Source: Serripes groenlandicus (lineage: Eukaryota > Mollusca > Bivalvia > Cardiida > Cardiidae). From it: a DNA stretch of 64,000 nucleotides. The position numbers and the translations under genes were made by a program. Position 1 is the first letter of the stretch. Each line of letters begins with the position of its first letter. Under the pieces are notes generated by a model, which worked only from the letters and a program-made list of their open reading frames with translations, was not told the origin of the DNA and ran no database searches. The stretch is taken from the NCBI GenBank assembly GCA_031761405.1, contig JASEVX010000036.1:1268130-1332129 (forward strand), read 5' to 3'. This document shows, in pieces, positions 55,350 to 64,000 of this stretch.

Positions 55350-55630
55350 TAATCGTTCTCTTATGCATATACTTATATGTTAAGTACGGAGTATACTTAT
55401 TTCCATGCACAGCACTCGTGTGTATTCTCTCATTCCCATTTATCTCACTATTTATTCTAGTAGAAAACCAATTCTGTAAATAATGGAATTATTCATGATT
55501 TTAGTATTTGTTGGTGACTTATACGCCCGTAGGGCCGGGTGCTCTTTGCAATTGTAAATGTATATGTATATAAATCTGTAAATATGGACAAGTCACAATA
55601 ATAAACGGTTTATTTACTTACTTACTTATT
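55350..55630 (+). mobile_element. possible LINE 3' end fragment
   Basis: CCCGTAGGGCCGGGTGCTC, TAAATATGGACAAGTCAC, AATAATAAACGG and a tail of TTTACTTACTTACTTA resemble a LINE 3' UTR with a simple repeated tail. No coding remnant. It cuts off the TTAA-1 copy just upstream, which fits insertion. Confidence 0.45.
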
Positions 55631-55697
55631 CATATTGAATTTGAAACGAATATAAGGAATTATGAAACGCGTACTATACGTATAGAAAACACGCCTT

Positions 55698-55922
55698 CTT
55701 TAACACTTTCCCACATAAAACAAATCTTCAGCAGACGACTTTGAAAACAACTGGAAAAAATCTAGAAGCCTTTTATAACTGAAAGAACAATTATAACGTT
55801 GAAAACATTGTGGCAAAAGGAGAAATTGCTCATCATGAGCAATTTTTAGTTTTGCCACAATGCTTTCAAAAGACGTCTGCTGCAAAAGCCTCAGAACGCG
55901 TACATATGTGGAAAAGGGTTAA
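55698..55922 (+). mobile_element. TTAA-1 MITE, complete copy
   Basis: Element 55702-55918 (217 bp) between TTAA at 55698-55701 and 55919-55922. Ends CACTTTCCCACATA and TATGTGGAAAAGGG. Hairpin AAATTGCTCATCATGAGCAA near 55823-55842 with long GGCAAAAGGAG-type arms. Confidence 0.82.
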
Positions 55923-56238
55923 CTGTTTTATAACAACATTTATCCTGGTCGATTTTGTCTGTTTACGAAGACATTTGGATCAGTCAGTCAACATTGTGAG
56001 TAATGATAACGTCATTTTATTTTGTTGACTCTAAAATATTTCAATTTGTGATTTAAATGTATCAATTAGAAATTGACTTCTCCTTGGAAACGGATGAAAG
56101 ATAAAAATAGGCTTGTGTCTGAAAAATTGTGAGTACATGTATTGATTTATTTTAGTTCTGATTAAAGACGTTGACCTCAGACAAATGTTCTAGCTACTGT
56201 GTGTGTTTTAAAAACGTTCTAAGAAAAGGAACACGCTT
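55923..56238. other. AT-rich DNA, no gene seen
   Basis: Nothing recognised. Confidence 0.4.
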
Positions 56239-56462
56239 TTAACCCTTTCCCACATACAACGTATCAGTAGCAGCCAACTGTGAAAAAATATGTTGTCTAA
56301 AATATGTAAGACCTATAAATGAAAGCTTGATCATTAAAATGAGTTGAAACCATTGTGGCAAATGGTGAAATTGCTCATCATGAGCAATTTCACCTTTGCT
56401 CCAATGTTTTCAAAAGTCGTCTTCTGAAATGGCGTCAGAAAGCATCTTATATAGGTGGGAAG
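56239..56462 (+). mobile_element. TTAA-1 MITE, degraded right end
   Basis: TTAA at 56239-56242, CCCTTTCCCACATACAACG and an intact hairpin (GGTGAAATTGCTCATCATGA). The right terminus is reduced to ATAGGTGGGAAGAC. Confidence 0.7.
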
Positions 56463-56734
56463 ACAATTTCTCACCATACCATTTTTCCACAGCAGTCGAT
56501 ATTCTTTACTTTAATTCCGAAAGCCTTTTTAAACACTTACTTTAAACACTTACTATGTGTTTAGCCAAATAATATAGACAGACATACATATAAAACAAAT
56601 TTAACCAATAGCAAATAGCAAAATCGTAAATACACTATAAAAGACAAAGACGAAAAATACAACAACTATTTTTAATAACTATTTCAGAAATGTGAAAATA
56701 AAACATAATAACGGATCCTTTTTCATATTGTTTT

Positions 56735-57118
56735 GGTTTAGAAACAAGTGCTGTCCGTAAGACAGCGTGTTCGCCTATTCTACCGCTTACTAGCTACAGA
56801 GATATGGACTCTTATGTAGTTGCATGCACACTTTCTTAAAGGGTTATAATTTGCATTATAAGCAGAATACAGTTATCTTATTGAATGATTTACATAGGTA
56901 TGGTGGTTGGAATGGATTCTTAATATTGTTGCACGCACAACTTTAACCAGAATTTTTAAGTAAAACATGGGCCATAATTTGATTAATATGTAGGAGTGAG
57001 TTATCTAACTTGATTTTTTAAATAGGTGTGATGGTTGGGAAGGGTTGGAATAAGTGCCAATGCAATGGATTAAGTAGTTACTAAGATATGTACTCTATAT
57101 GTAGTTGAACTCAAAACT
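56735..57118. repeat. interspersed repeat of the GGGCCATAATTTG type
   Basis: Words CACAACTTTAACCAGAATTT, TTAAGTAAAACATGGGCC and GTGATGGTTGGGAAG are of a kind seen in widespread non-coding repeats of bivalve genomes. TATGGTGGTTGGAATGG and GTGATGGTTGGGAAGGG suggest an internal duplication. Boundaries are approximate and the class is unknown. Confidence 0.4.
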
Positions 57119-57230
57119 TTAACCCTTTCCCTCATACGACAATTCTGCAGCAGACGACTTTGAACGTATTTTGTCAAAACATAGAAAATCTCCATAATTG
57201 AATGGATAACCTATGACAAAAAGTGGAAAA
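57119..57230 (+). mobile_element. TTAA-1 MITE, left half cut by a microsatellite
   Basis: TTAA at 57119-57122. The first 108 bp are almost identical to the copy at 183-404, including CAAAAAGTGGAAAAC, where the tetranucleotide tract begins. The right half is absent on the far side. Confidence 0.8.
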
Positions 57231-57484
<254 letters not shown>

Positions 57485-57535
57485 AGTATACAATTTACCT
57501 TTCATATGTTTTATACCCATTCAATGTTTTGGATC

Positions 57536-58099
57536 TTAAAGGGACTGAACACCATAATCATAATGGTCCAACATCGTTATATTTTATACGTATTCTAATT
57601 AATCCACAATACGTCGATATATATGTAACGGAATGTTGTCGTACAAGTCTTGTTTTTCATTATTTCATAGGAAATAAGCAGTTAAAACTTGAAAACGTCC
57701 GCTCCGTGTTTTCCCGTTTAAAAAAACCGTGGAATTTCCTCTTACTCATTTGAATTTGTGGATTCAATTCGGCATTCTCTAACACTATCGACTCATTACA
57801 TTCATGTATGCGTGAGTGTAAGGAAACGACAACTCTGCGAAGGAGATTGTCAATTCGGTTTTAGTGATCACGTGATAAATATATAGCGATATTTTTAGAT
57901 TTACTGGGTTACTAACCCAGTAGATTTTACAATGCAAAATAACGAAAAAATCTCCGCAATATTAATAGTGTGCATATATTGTAGTACATCAGTCAGCAAA
58001 TCTCAATGCCGTACATGCAAAAACATCAAGGTAATAGCAATTTTTAACAATTTTTTTATTTTTTTCGCTTTTTTCTCATATGGGATTCAGTCCCTTTAA
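57536..58099. mobile_element. TTAA-flanked element with AGGGACTGAA ends (Kolobok/piggyBac-like)
   Basis: Element 57540-58095 (556 bp) between TTAA at 57536-57539 and 58096-58099. Ends AGGGACTGAA and TTCAGTCCCT are inverted (one mismatch inside). Internal stem TACTGGGTTACTAACCCAGTA near 57900-57920. No transposase. TTAA duplication with a purine-rich start suits Kolobok, but piggyBac remains possible. Confidence 0.7.
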
Positions 58100-58196
58100 T
58101 ATCTCCACAGAAAACTTTCTCCAGTAACAATTAAAATTAACACTGAATCAGGTTATGACCAAATAGGTATTGCCTTAATTTTCTCCGTTTACGGTT

Positions 58197-58690
58197 TTAA
58201 CCCTTTCCCACAAATATACCCTTACCGAGCATCTGCAACAGACGATTTTTAAAATCATAGTGGCAAAAGGTGAAATTGCTCACAATGAGATTAATGTTCT
58301 CCATGTACGGTTTTAACGCTTTCTCACATACGAGTATATACCCTTAATGAGCCTCTGCAACAGACGACTTTTGAAATCATCGTGGCAAAAGGTGAAAATG
58401 CTCATAATGAGCTTTATTTTCTCCATTTACTGTTTTATCCGTTTCCCACATACGAGTGTATACCATTTCTGAGCCTCTGCAGCAGACGACTTTTGAAATC
58501 GTCGTGGCAAAAGGTGAAATTGCTCCATTTGCTACAACAATTTCAACTCTTTTCAATTATCTTACTCTCATTTATAGAGATTTTCTATGTTTTGTACTTG
58601 ATGTATTCAAAGTCTGTCAGGTTAAACATCATTAAAATCATTGTGGCTAAAAGAGAAATTACTCATAATGAGCAATCATGATTTGCATTT
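58197..58690 (-). mobile_element. TTAA-1 MITE with its end triplicated in tandem
   Basis: Three successive copies of one terminus plus about 30 bp of flank, near 58201, 58317 and 58437 (spacing about 116-120). Each has CTCCNTNTACNGTTTTA, a CCCTTTCCCACA-type end, GCCTCTGC(A/G)(A/G)CAGACGA and GGCAAAAGGTGAAA. The third runs on into the element interior, and a fourth piece of hairpin arm (GAAATTACTCATAATGAGCA) lies near 58654. Confidence 0.75.
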
Positions 58691-58699
58691 ACCACAATA

Positions 58700-59830
58700 A
58701 TTTTGATAACTTTTCAGTTACCATACTATCACTATATAGATTTGTTGTTAGAGTTGCGCGCATGCGCAGACTATACCATTGTTACATGTTGAATTTTGAA
58801 GTCACGTGATGTAAATGCCCCAGAACACATACAAAAATAGAGCAAACAAATCAGACTGAATTACGAATGCAAACATATGCAAAAGTAAAATATGTAAAAT
58901 TAATTCCACTTATTCTAGGTATCCAAACAAAATTACAAAGTCTCTTTATGTGTAAATATCATATTTAAGTGTACACTATTATTTAGATATCACTACGCCA
59001 ATATAGCACTGCACCGCGCAATTACCCTTTGTAAAGTGTAATCCTTTCCTCCCTCTCGGCAGAGATGTAAACATCTACTCGCCCGCTAGCATTAGCGAGT
59101 GGAATGAAGGATCGGGCTAGTACGAAATTCTAGGCGCTAGTCCATTGCTAAGTCTTTTCTTTCTCTTTCAAGTGCATCCGTGTAGTTGCATATAGAGGCA
59201 ACAGGTGCTCGTTTCTAGTAACGAAGCCCATTGCATTCGTTTTCAGTAATTATACCACAAGCAGGTTTCCGCAAAAACATGAGTACAATCGACACTATTT
59301 TCATATTGCATGGTTTAATAAAATAAATGTTCAAGGTTTTCGATAAGGACCGGCACCCGGCGAATCATTGCCGTTTCGTGTTGACAAATTTGACGATTAA
59401 CGGTGACTTTTGCATTTTGGATAGGTGCTTTCGACAAGGTCCGCGTCTACATTCCCGACTTCTTCTAAGAAAGAGATTTCATCAAATCATTTGAGCGCTT
59501 TAAATTACGACGACTTGCAAAAACGATTGCGAGTCAATGTTCTAAACACTTGTTTATAAAGCGTTTAGAATACTTTGATTACAATAGGCAGAACGATATC
59601 TTGCAAGAAGAGAAAAATCGATCATTTCTTTCGGCCAAAATCAATGTAAATGACCCGCGGATATTGTTATTACAACATAACTGATTCATCCTTTTATTCT
59701 AAATTTGTATTACACAGTTCAACATTTGATTTTGACAGTTTGTTCGTTATGATTTTGACGCTATTCAAGATTTTGACGCGATTATTTCGTTCATAAAGTT
59801 GACTGAGTTGGTGATGGAAAGATTATTAAA
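58700..59830. other. no gene seen
   Basis: GC content rises a little near 59030-59480, but no domain, RNA gene or known repeat was recognised. Confidence 0.4.
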
Positions 59831-59835
59831 AAGTT

Positions 59836-59950
59836 AAGTTAAGCTAAAACATGCACAGGCAGGCGAGTGGTGCAACACTCAATTCCCAATCATGTTAAGC
59901 TAAAACATGCACATGCAGGCGAGTGGTGCAACACTCAATTCCCAATCCTG
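59836..59950. repeat. 57-bp tandem duplication
   Basis: GTTAAGCTAAAACATGCACA, GGCAGGCGAGTGGTGCAAC and ACTCAATTCCCAATC occur twice in a row with one or two differences. Confidence 0.85.
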
Positions 59951-59959
59951 CTTGCCCTT

Positions 59960-60166
59960 TAACAAATCACAACCCACCCCCACAATATATAAACTCTGCA
60001 GCAGGATAATTTAAACAAAAATCTGAGCAAAGATACAGAAAATCACATTAATTGGAAGTATAATCATTGAATATAGTTGAAAACATTGTTGCAAAAGGAG
60101 AAATTGCTTGTTATGCTTCTTCTGCATCAACGTTTTCAAAAGTACGTATGCAGATGGGAAAGGTTT
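59960..60166 (+). mobile_element. TTAA-1 MITE, very diverged
   Basis: CTCTGCAGCAGGATAATTTA, AGAAAATCACATTAATTGGA, GCAAAAGGAGAAATTGC and a right end CAGATGGGAAAGGTTTAA. The left terminus (CACCCCCACAATATA) is barely recognisable. Confidence 0.55.
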
Positions 60167-61254
60167 AAATAAGAAACACTTTTTTAAAATGATAGTCAGT
60201 TGGCTATTCTAGTATATAATGTCCGTCTTAAATAATAATGACAAAACTTTCAAAAAACAAGAAAAAATATTTTACAATTTAATTGAAAATATCTTTAATC
60301 AAAGTTGGGAAAGTATAGTTGTCCCTTTCCGTGCCTTTTTTATGAGAGTAAGCAGTATCAAATCACGGGAAAAAGTTATGGGACAGAGTTGACAAATAAC
60401 ACATTGACACAATATCAGATTTAGGCTTTGTTTCTGTCAAAGTGCTAAAGAAGACAACGCTGAGACACACATTTTGATTAAAAGTTTATTTAAAAAACCG
60501 ATCGCAATTCTACCTTCAGTACTGTCAGTACTTTGATTATATTTTGTGCTTGATAATTTCAAAGTCGTCTGCTGCAGATTTGTTTTATGTGTTACGTTGT
60601 TAAACCCTTATCCACTATCATGACTTACCGATACAAAACAAAAATAGATTTTCTGTGTGTCTGCATTATTTGACAAAAAAATATCATGACAGGGCTTGTG
60701 TTCAATACAAATAGTTGATTATCTTTGGTACAATTTGAAATTTATCATAACCTCTTGTTCATTTATCTTTAGTATTCGTCTAATATGTCACTTTTCATGA
60801 TCAGTTTAACTCTAAGTCATCGCATTCACTTAAAACACAGACCCTGCCAGGTTAAATATCCTACATAATACTTAAATCTTCAAATACCGATATCTACATT
60901 ACTTACTACTGCGTGTTATAATGACAGTGTTTAGGATCCCATTTATGATAATGTGATTTTCTTCAGACTTTAGTTATTTTGAAAGTTTTCTGAGCTAATA
61001 TGTTGGAATTTCAACGAATATTTATTTTCCTTTTTACATTGATTATAATGATAGAATCCTACATCAAATTATTTATATACTTATATGGATGCATCTTAAT
61101 TCAATGTCAATTATATTGTCTCTAAAATATTCACAAACCATTTTTAGCTCGACAATTCATGGAACAGTCTGAGTCATTTTGGTAACCGTTCCATTGGTTA
61201 AATATAAATTATTTATGGTGCACCTGTAGCTAACAACTTAATCCATTCCATTAC
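60167..61254. other. AT-rich DNA; TTAA-1 end near 60547-60603
   Basis: TTTCAAAGTCGTCTGCTGCA, GATTTGTTTTATGTG and TTGTTAA mark an isolated TTAA-1 terminus. Nothing else recognised in about 1 kb. Confidence 0.45.
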
Positions 61255-61960
61255 TGACAGTTTAACATGCTATCATCTGACACATAGTAATACACTTGCT
61301 ATCACCTGGCACATAAAATTAAACTTGCTATCACCTGGCACATAGTAATACACTTGCTATCACCTGGCACATAGTAATACACGTGCTATCACCTGGCACA
61401 TAGTAATACACTTGCTATCACCTGGCACATAGTAATACACTTGCTATCACCTGGCACATAGTAATACACCTTCTATCACCTGGCACATAATAAAAAACTT
61501 GCTATCACCTGGCACATAATAATAAACTTGCTATCACCTGACACATAGTAATAAACTTGCTACCACCTGGCACATAGTAATACACTTGCTATCACCTGGC
61601 ACATAATAATAAACTTGCTATCACCTGGCACATAGTAATACACTTGCTATCACCTGGCACATAGTAATACACTTTCTATCACCTGGCACATAATAATAAA
61701 CTTGCTATCACCTGGCACATAGTAATACACTTGCTATCACCTGGCACATAGTAATACACTTTCTATCACCTGGCACATAATAATAAACTTGCTATCACCT
61801 GGCACATAATAATAAACTTGCTATCACCTGGCACATAGTAATAAACTTGCTACCACCTAGCACATAGTAATACACTTGCTATCACCTGGCACATAATGAT
61901 AAACTTGCTATCACCTGGCACATAGTAATACACTTGCTATATATAACCTGAAACATAGTA
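61255..61960. repeat. 29-bp minisatellite, about 23 copies
   Basis: Unit CTTGCTATCACCTGGCACAT plus AGTAATACA, in two main variants (AGTAATACA and AATAATAAA) that alternate in blocks of one to three units, which suggests a higher-order pattern. There are no spacers. Confidence 0.9.
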
Positions 61961-62227
61961 ATAAACTTTCAAAGTATGTTTTTAACTCTTCAACTTTAAC
62001 AACTTTCAAGGTGAAACGTGCTTTATACATGTGAACAAAAATAGCGTTCGTAAATTTATATTTTCCACGACCCTAGCAACCATCGGAAAGGACAATAATT
62101 GCGATTGATCGTTTATGTTTATTTATCAAAACAATTCAAAACAATTCCTGAATAGTTTAAAACACATACAAAGAGAACTTTTAAATAGCCCATATCAAAT
62201 TATACAATAAAAAGGTAATTGCATGAT
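61961..62227. other. AT-rich DNA, no gene seen
   Basis: Nothing recognised. Confidence 0.4.
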
Positions 62228-62330
62228 TATGGAAAACTATTGTGTTGGGCCTCGTTCCTGCGGCGGAGTTATGCATTCGCAAGCTCGGGCAACTCAGCTG
62301 AAGGAACTCGTCAACACACAATATTTTCCC
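62228..62330. repeat. short foldback element
   Basis: GGAAAACTATTGTGTTG at the left and CAACACACAATATTTTCC at the right are inverted, followed inward by CTCGTTCC and GGAACTCG-type words. Total about 103 bp; possibly a small MITE. No target duplication seen. Confidence 0.6.
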
Positions 62331-62900
62331 ACACAGATGCAATAACATATACTATCAACCTTTTACTTTATATGCAATTTTTCCATTTTCAAATTAGAAA
62401 ACAGAAAAAAATAGCATAAAGTGTTTGTGACACAAAAGATAACCATGTGGGCAAAAGGTGAATTTTGAAAACATTGTGGGGAAAAAGAGAGCTTCTTTCC
62501 TCCTCTTTTTGTACAGATGATCACCATTGTAGAATTGATAGATTTGTTATGAAATAATTGATTTTGTAAAACATTTTAACTTCCCATAACTGCAAACACT
62601 ACGTTATTAAAATTAAGATAATGGTCTTTGATCTTCTCTACCTTTTGGTTACTTGATATAATTTCTTTACTTATTTTTGCAATGAAATTCTTTAAAGACA
62701 GTCAGAGTAATTACTTAGCAAATAAGAACTGTTAACAAACTGCATGCAGATCTATCAATGATCTGTGATTTAGGTAAAAATGTGTTGAAAAACAAATTTG
62801 TTATGCATAAACAGTTAATAATAACAATGTAGTTTAGATTAAAATGTGAGAAAAATACATTCATAATATTTATATAACGCTATCATACTTTATAAGTTTC
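62331..62900. other. AT-rich DNA, no gene seen
   Basis: A weak TTAA-1 trace (GGGCAAAAGGTGAA, TTGAAAACATTGTGGGG) lies near 62451-62482. Otherwise nothing recognised. Confidence 0.4.
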
Positions 62901-62902
62901 TT

Positions 62903-63083
62903 ATATATAGAGTTTAATTAACATTGTTTTCAGGATACGGGATTTAAATCCCAAGTGGAAGAGATTCTTGCGATATAAAAACGAGTGCGCCATAGCGCAC
63001 GAATTTTTATATGCAAGAATCTCTTCACGAGGGATTTAATTCCCAAATCATGAAAACAATGTTTATTAAACTATATATTATAT
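62903..63083. mobile_element. near-perfect 180-bp palindromic MITE
   Basis: Arms of about 80 bp: ATATATAGAGTTTAATTAAC, ATTGTTTTCA, GGGATTTAAATCCC, GAAGAGATTCTTGC, GATATAAAAACGAGTGCGC, and the matching complement after a CATA centre (GCGCAC, TTTTTATATGCAAGAATCTC, GGGATTTAATTCCC, TGAAAACAATGT, TTAAACTATATAT). A few mismatches only. Two smaller palindromes sit in the arms (GGGATTTAAATCCC and GGGATTTAATTCCC). No coding capacity. Confidence 0.8.
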
Positions 63084-63089
63084 ATTCGG

Positions 63090-63735
63090 CCGCTAATTTT
63101 CGTTTTAAAACGACAATACCCTGTGCAGTTCATTTAGTTTAGCTCAGAGTGGAGAGATCTGAATGACGTAATCTGCCAGTTTTGCAGTGACGTCACTACG
63201 CGCGCACCGACAAATGTGTACATTGATTGAAATAAATGTGTCATGTCGATTCAAGCTCTTATTCGCGGATTTAACAGTGCAATTGTGGATTATTTAACTG
63301 TTCTGGATCATGGAAATAAAGTGTTAAGGAGTGAAAACGGAGCTTAAAAGAGATTAAAAAAGTAGTTCCGAAAATCCGGCTAGTGAGCTATATCGCACAC
63401 TAGGCGATATTGCTCAGTAGACAAAAAGCATGTTATGGGTTTTCTCAAGTTGGGAAATTTCTATATTTTATCATTAAGTATATAATATAAGTATATATAT
63501 TTATGAAAGTTAAAGGCAGAAAAATTGGTGATTTTACCAAAATATCCTTTCTGTAAAAAATGTCTGGATAAAATGTCCAAAAAAGTCCCGTCGAAACGTC
63601 TGCGAATTGCAGATGAAAAATCAATCTTCTATATATATATACGGGCTGATCTTGGCTAGCGCTTTTCGCGTGTGACATACAACTCATTTACTCGCGACGG
63701 AGGGGCTAAAGGGGACAATTTTGTGGTTTCATTTT
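63090..63735. other. no gene seen; CRE-like palindrome and small hairpin
   Basis: TGACGTCA at 63188-63195 followed by a CpG-rich CTACGCGCGCACCGAC is the consensus cAMP-response palindrome and could belong to a promoter, but no transcript follows that I can recognise. GTGAGCTATATCGC and GCGATATTGCTCA (near 63383-63417) form a small stem-loop. Confidence 0.35.
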
Positions 63736-63925
63736 TATGTAATTCTCTTCTGTTAATCCATAATGTTTATGTAATTCTCTTCTGTTAATCAATAATGTTT
63801 ATGTATTCTCTTCTGTTAATCCATATAATGTTTATGTAATTCTCTTCTGTTAATCCATAATGTTTATGTAATTCTCTTCTGTTAATCCATAATGTTTATG
63901 TAATTCTCTTCTATTAATCCATAAG
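63736..63925. repeat. 32-bp tandem array, about six copies
   Basis: Unit TGTTTATGTAATTCTCTTCT plus GTTAATCCATAA, with small indels between copies. AATAAAATACATGAATGAAT after it (near 63978-63997) looks like a LINE or transcript 3' end, but is too short to assign. Confidence 0.8.
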
Positions 63926-64000
63926 CTCTTAGTTATGTTAATCTGTATTTGCTATAAAACAAGTATGTTTTAATGCAATAAAATACATGAATGAATTTGT

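Noticed and set aside
63188..63195. A cAMP-responsive promoter
   Set aside because: One TGACGTCA palindrome with no recognisable transcript downstream is not enough evidence; it is noted only within the unannotated stretch.

Overview
This window is animal nuclear DNA made almost entirely of repeats. It is AT-rich and holds two non-LTR retrotransposons with eukaryotic domain layouts, tRNA-derived SINEs, a U6 snRNA sequence, many TTAA-flanked MITEs, MULE-type DNA transposons and many satellites. The repeat flavour (SINEs whose tails end in a CACCAAACAATCAA-type motif, foldbacks with ATGAGCCG ends, rolling-circle elements with a tandem core) fits a bivalve mollusc. Genus cannot be fixed from the sequence alone. 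I see no intact host protein-coding gene and no convincing exon-intron structure. Most short open frames begin at GTG or TTG, or lie inside tandem repeats, and are not genes.

Layout. 1-29,000 is a field of small mobile elements in AT-rich DNA. A MITE family here called TTAA-1 (about 220 bp, ends CCCTTTCCC/GGGAAAGGG, TTAA on both sides, central hairpin) recurs more than twenty times. With it lie a second TTAA MITE (498-711), a pogo-like MITE (1448-1629), three foldbacks with ATGAGCCG ends, several SINE pieces and minisatellites of 28 to 195 bp. One broken gene for an OTU-type cysteine protease lies on the minus strand at 25233-26212, and its last codons run into a 195-bp tandem array. 27087-28765 is an 88/90-bp satellite.

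29189-43690 is a head-to-tail array of a non-autonomous rolling-circle element resembling Helentron-associated (HINE/pearl) elements. It is split by an apparently complete non-LTR retrotransposon (I group, Nimb-like) with intact ORF1 (34567-36381) and ORF2 (36389-40186). Directly 5' of the retrotransposon is a full-length, structurally intact U6 snRNA sequence (33709-33814) joined through a run of 23 T.

43826-52987 holds a foldback element rich in GCGTATG words, a 69-bp array, two TTAA-1 copies, and a 92-bp satellite. The satellite is split by a 5'-truncated second LINE (47066-52829). The LINE's 3' region contains a non-autonomous MULE (48950-52305, 8-bp target duplication), and that contains a second MULE (49242-51797, 9-bp target duplication) with a decayed FLYWCH/MULE transposase. 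This gives a four-layer nest whose order can be read directly.

53,000-64,000 returns to AT-rich minisatellites, more TTAA-1 copies, a (GACC)n/(GACA)n tract that cuts one TTAA-1 copy, a 556-bp Kolobok/piggyBac-like element, and a 180-bp near-perfect palindrome.

How the parts relate: the autonomous LINE could supply reverse transcriptase in trans to SINEs and to the U6 chimera. The MITEs need transposases not present here. The rest is satellite DNA.
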